Assembly: GCA_946630765.1 (NCBI GenBank)
Contig: CAMOZF010000105.1
Span: forward strand, 1-6,605
Length of the DNA stretch: 6,605 nucleotides
Reading direction: 5' to 3'
Source of the DNA: an uncultured Lachnospiraceae bacterium
GTDB taxonomy: Bacteria; Bacillota_A; Clostridia; Lachnospirales; Lachnospiraceae
Shown here: in pieces, positions 5,335 to 6,605 of the stretch
How the letters are laid out: each line of letters opens with the position of its first letter
Position numbering within the stretch: the stretch's first letter is position 1
Translations under genes and position numbers: made by a program
The notes under the pieces: generated by a model
The model's database searches: none
Told to the model about the DNA's origin: nothing
Seen by the model: the letters and a program-made list of their open reading frames with translations, nothing else

Positions 5335-5363
5335 ATTTTACTCCAAAGAGCGGCGCACGTCAA
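5335..5363 (-). promoter_or_regulatory. predicted sigma-A promoter of tRNA-Arg
   Basis: On the minus strand, -35 TTGACG (5358-5363), an ideal 17-bp spacer, and -10 TAAAAT (5335-5340). Transcription would start near 5328, giving a short leader before the tRNA. The -35 box overlaps the TGA stop codon of the DUF3881 gene. Confidence 0.7.
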
Positions 5364-6241
5364 GCATGCTTTTTCATTTCCCCGAGAAGCCAGCCGTGGC
5401 ACTTGATGCGGTTGCCGGGAGCGGGCACCCCGAGAAGGTCTTCCTTGTTGATCGCGATGATCATTTCCATACCGTTCACACGGATCTTCATGCGGTAGAA
5501 CTGCTCTTTCGTCAGTTCATTTTCATAAAGGTTGACGGCTTCGATGTCGCCCATCAAATAGTAGCGGTCGGATTCCATGCCATGGGGCATGAAGAAGGAA
5601 CTGACCATCGTGAAAATGTCCGTGTCGTGGATATGGTCCATGACATTCTTGTAGCGCATCATTTCCTGTCGGGTCAGCTTGTCCAGAGCTTCCGGATCGC
5701 CGGAGGCCGCGTCATCGAACAGGCGCTTTTCCAGCTCATTGCCGCCGTGCCTGGTATCCAGGACCTTCTCGGCCTGAAGAAGCGGCAGGAGGACAGTTCC
5801 GTCGGAACAGAGCATCGAAAGGGCGACCTGGGTGAACGGACGCTGCAGAAAATCATTCGTCTCATTCCGGACGATATCCGCAAAGTTCCGGATCGTAAAG
5901 ATCAGCGCCATGCCCATGCGGTAATCCTCGCACATGCCGATGTAACTGTCCTTTGCAGCCTGCTTCTCATAGCTCAGATGAGCCTCAGAGGAAATAAAGG
6001 TCGAGGTGATATAGGGGAAATAGTATTCCGGCACAAGTGTGCCGCGCTCGTCTATCTCTCCGACGACGGAGATCCCTGCATGCCCTGCGATCTCGCGCTC
6101 GGCAACAGCGAGGTTCGACTCTGCGGAGACAGAGACCACGTTCAGGTGGTCCGGCTTTTCCCGCACCCAGTCGACAAGATCATTCAGTTGTTTCTTGGTC
6201 CGGAGATTTTTAAAACCGATGGACCGCAAAAAATCATGCAT
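5360..6241 (-). CDS. DUF3881 family protein
   Basis: A 293-aa protein that I recognise as DUF3881, a family largely restricted to Lachnospiraceae and close Clostridia, with no known function. The hallmark opening MHDFLRSIGFKNLRTKKQLN is present. Further conserved-looking blocks are GEIDERGTLVPEYYFPY (61-77), DYRMGMALIFTIRNFADI (106-123), LCSDGTVLLPLL (144-155), and a C-terminal EAVNLYENELTKEQFYRM (234-251) with NGMEMIIAINKEDLLG (256-271). There are no signal peptide, membrane segments or obvious catalytic motifs, so it is probably cytoplasmic. The ATG has only a weak AGAGAG site upstream. It follows serS by 37 bp with no terminator between, so serS read-through is the likely source of its transcript. 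Its stop codon lies within the tRNA promoter. Confidence 0.85.
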   Translation of the reverse strand: MHDFLRSIGFKNLRTKKQLNDLVDWVREKPDHLNVVSVSAESNLAVAEREIAGHAGISVVGEIDERGTLVPEYYFPYITSTFISSEAHLSYEKQAAKDSYIGMCEDYRMGMALIFTIRNFADIVRNETNDFLQRPFTQVALSMLCSDGTVLLPLLQAEKVLDTRHGGNELEKRLFDDAASGDPEALDKLTRQEMMRYKNVMDHIHDTDIFTMVSSFFMPHGMESDRYYLMGDIEAVNLYENELTKEQFYRMKIRVNGMEMIIAINKEDLLGVPAPGNRIKCHGWLLGEMKKHA

Positions 6242-6278
6242 TGGACTCTCTCTTATAAATTATTCAGGTGTACGAAAA

Positions 6279-6605
6279 TCAGTGCTTCGGTACGAGCTGG
6301 GTCATGCCGCCCATGTACGGACGCAGGACTTCAGGAATCGCAACCGTGCCGTCTGCGCGAAGGTTATTCTCCAGGAAGGCGATCAGCATTCTGGGCGGTG
6401 CGACAACGGTATTGTTGAGCGTATGCGCGAGGTATTTCTTTCCATCCTCGCCATTAACGCGGATGCGGAGACGGCGGGCCTGCGCATCACCGAGGTTACT
6501 GCAGGAGCCGACCTCGAAATACTTCTTCTGGCGCGGAGACCAGGCTTCCACGTCGACGGACTTGACCTTGAGATCCGCGAGATCCCCGGAGCAGCACTCC
6601 AGGGT
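6279..6605 (-). CDS. serS: seryl-tRNA synthetase, C-terminal 108 residues (5' end off window)
   Basis: The visible part is the end of the class II catalytic core of seryl-tRNA synthetase, which charges tRNA-Ser with serine in the cytoplasm. Counting from the window edge: VDVEAWSPRQKKYFEVGSCS (17-36) then NLGDAQARR (37-45) matches the 'DLEVWxPxQxxYxEVSSCSNxxDFQARR' block; TLNNTVVAPPR (62-72) carries the invariant motif 3 arginine (Arg72); and LIAFLENN (74-81) and VAIPEVLRPYMGG (88-100) are the family's C-terminal signature. Motif 3 reads VVAPPR rather than the common GxAVGR form of E. coli and Bacillus enzymes; I recall this variant from other Lachnospiraceae. The gene ends TGA and is followed by the DUF3881 gene 37 bp later. 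The N-terminal tRNA-binding arm and motifs 1 and 2 are outside the window. Confidence 0.93.
   Translation of the reverse strand, partial: TLECCSGDLADLKVKSVDVEAWSPRQKKYFEVGSCSNLGDAQARRLRIRVNGEDGKKYLAHTLNNTVVAPPRMLIAFLENNLRADGTVAIPEVLRPYMGGMTQLVPKH

Noticed and set aside
5366..6418. Plus-strand open frame of 350 codons opposite DUF3881 and the serS end
   Set aside because: It runs across two recognised genes on the other strand and the intergenic gap between them. No recognisable domain; a shadow frame.

Overview
The window looks like ordinary chromosome from an anaerobic, low-to-mid-GC Firmicute, most likely a gut or rumen member of the Lachnospiraceae. The evidence is a DUF3881-type protein (a family I know mainly from Lachnospiraceae), a seryl-tRNA synthetase tail of the type common there, a C_GCAxxG_C_C redox-type protein, strong AGGAGG-type ribosome binding sites, and sigma-A style promoters. 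This taxonomic call is an inference. Every gene I can support lies on the minus strand, so transcription runs from the right edge to the left edge, and no plus-strand gene is supported.

Right part (about 5200-6605), in transcription order: the 3' end of serS, a DUF3881 protein 37 bp downstream, a tRNA-Arg(CCU) with its own consensus-like promoter, and a strong Rho-independent terminator that closes this unit.

Middle part (about 3230-5180): a promoter and a leader of roughly 95 nt precede a 477-aa protein I do not recognise, built from two pairs of internal repeats. Next comes a short lipoprotein that is the N-terminal stub of a VanX-like D-Ala-D-Ala dipeptidase. It has lost the whole catalytic part but keeps a promoter and a ribosome binding site. 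An HD-domain protein, probably a metal-dependent phosphohydrolase, follows.

Left part (1 to about 2575): a promoter with both hexamers perfect but a short 15-bp spacer overlaps the HD-gene stop codon. It precedes a tight four-gene unit: DUF1349 protein (concanavalin-like fold), C_GCAxxG_C_C protein, a CE1/esterase-D-like alpha/beta hydrolase without a signal peptide, and a COG1751-type stand-alone pyruvate-kinase C-terminal-like protein that runs off the left edge. Gaps are 18-35 bp, so one transcript is likely. A carbohydrate or ester-related catabolic role is possible, but the sequence does not prove it.

I see no CRISPR array, insertion sequence, phage gene or obvious new defence system. 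The items most worth a second look are the repeat-built 477-aa protein, the decayed dipeptidase stub, and the small four-gene operon of poorly characterised families.
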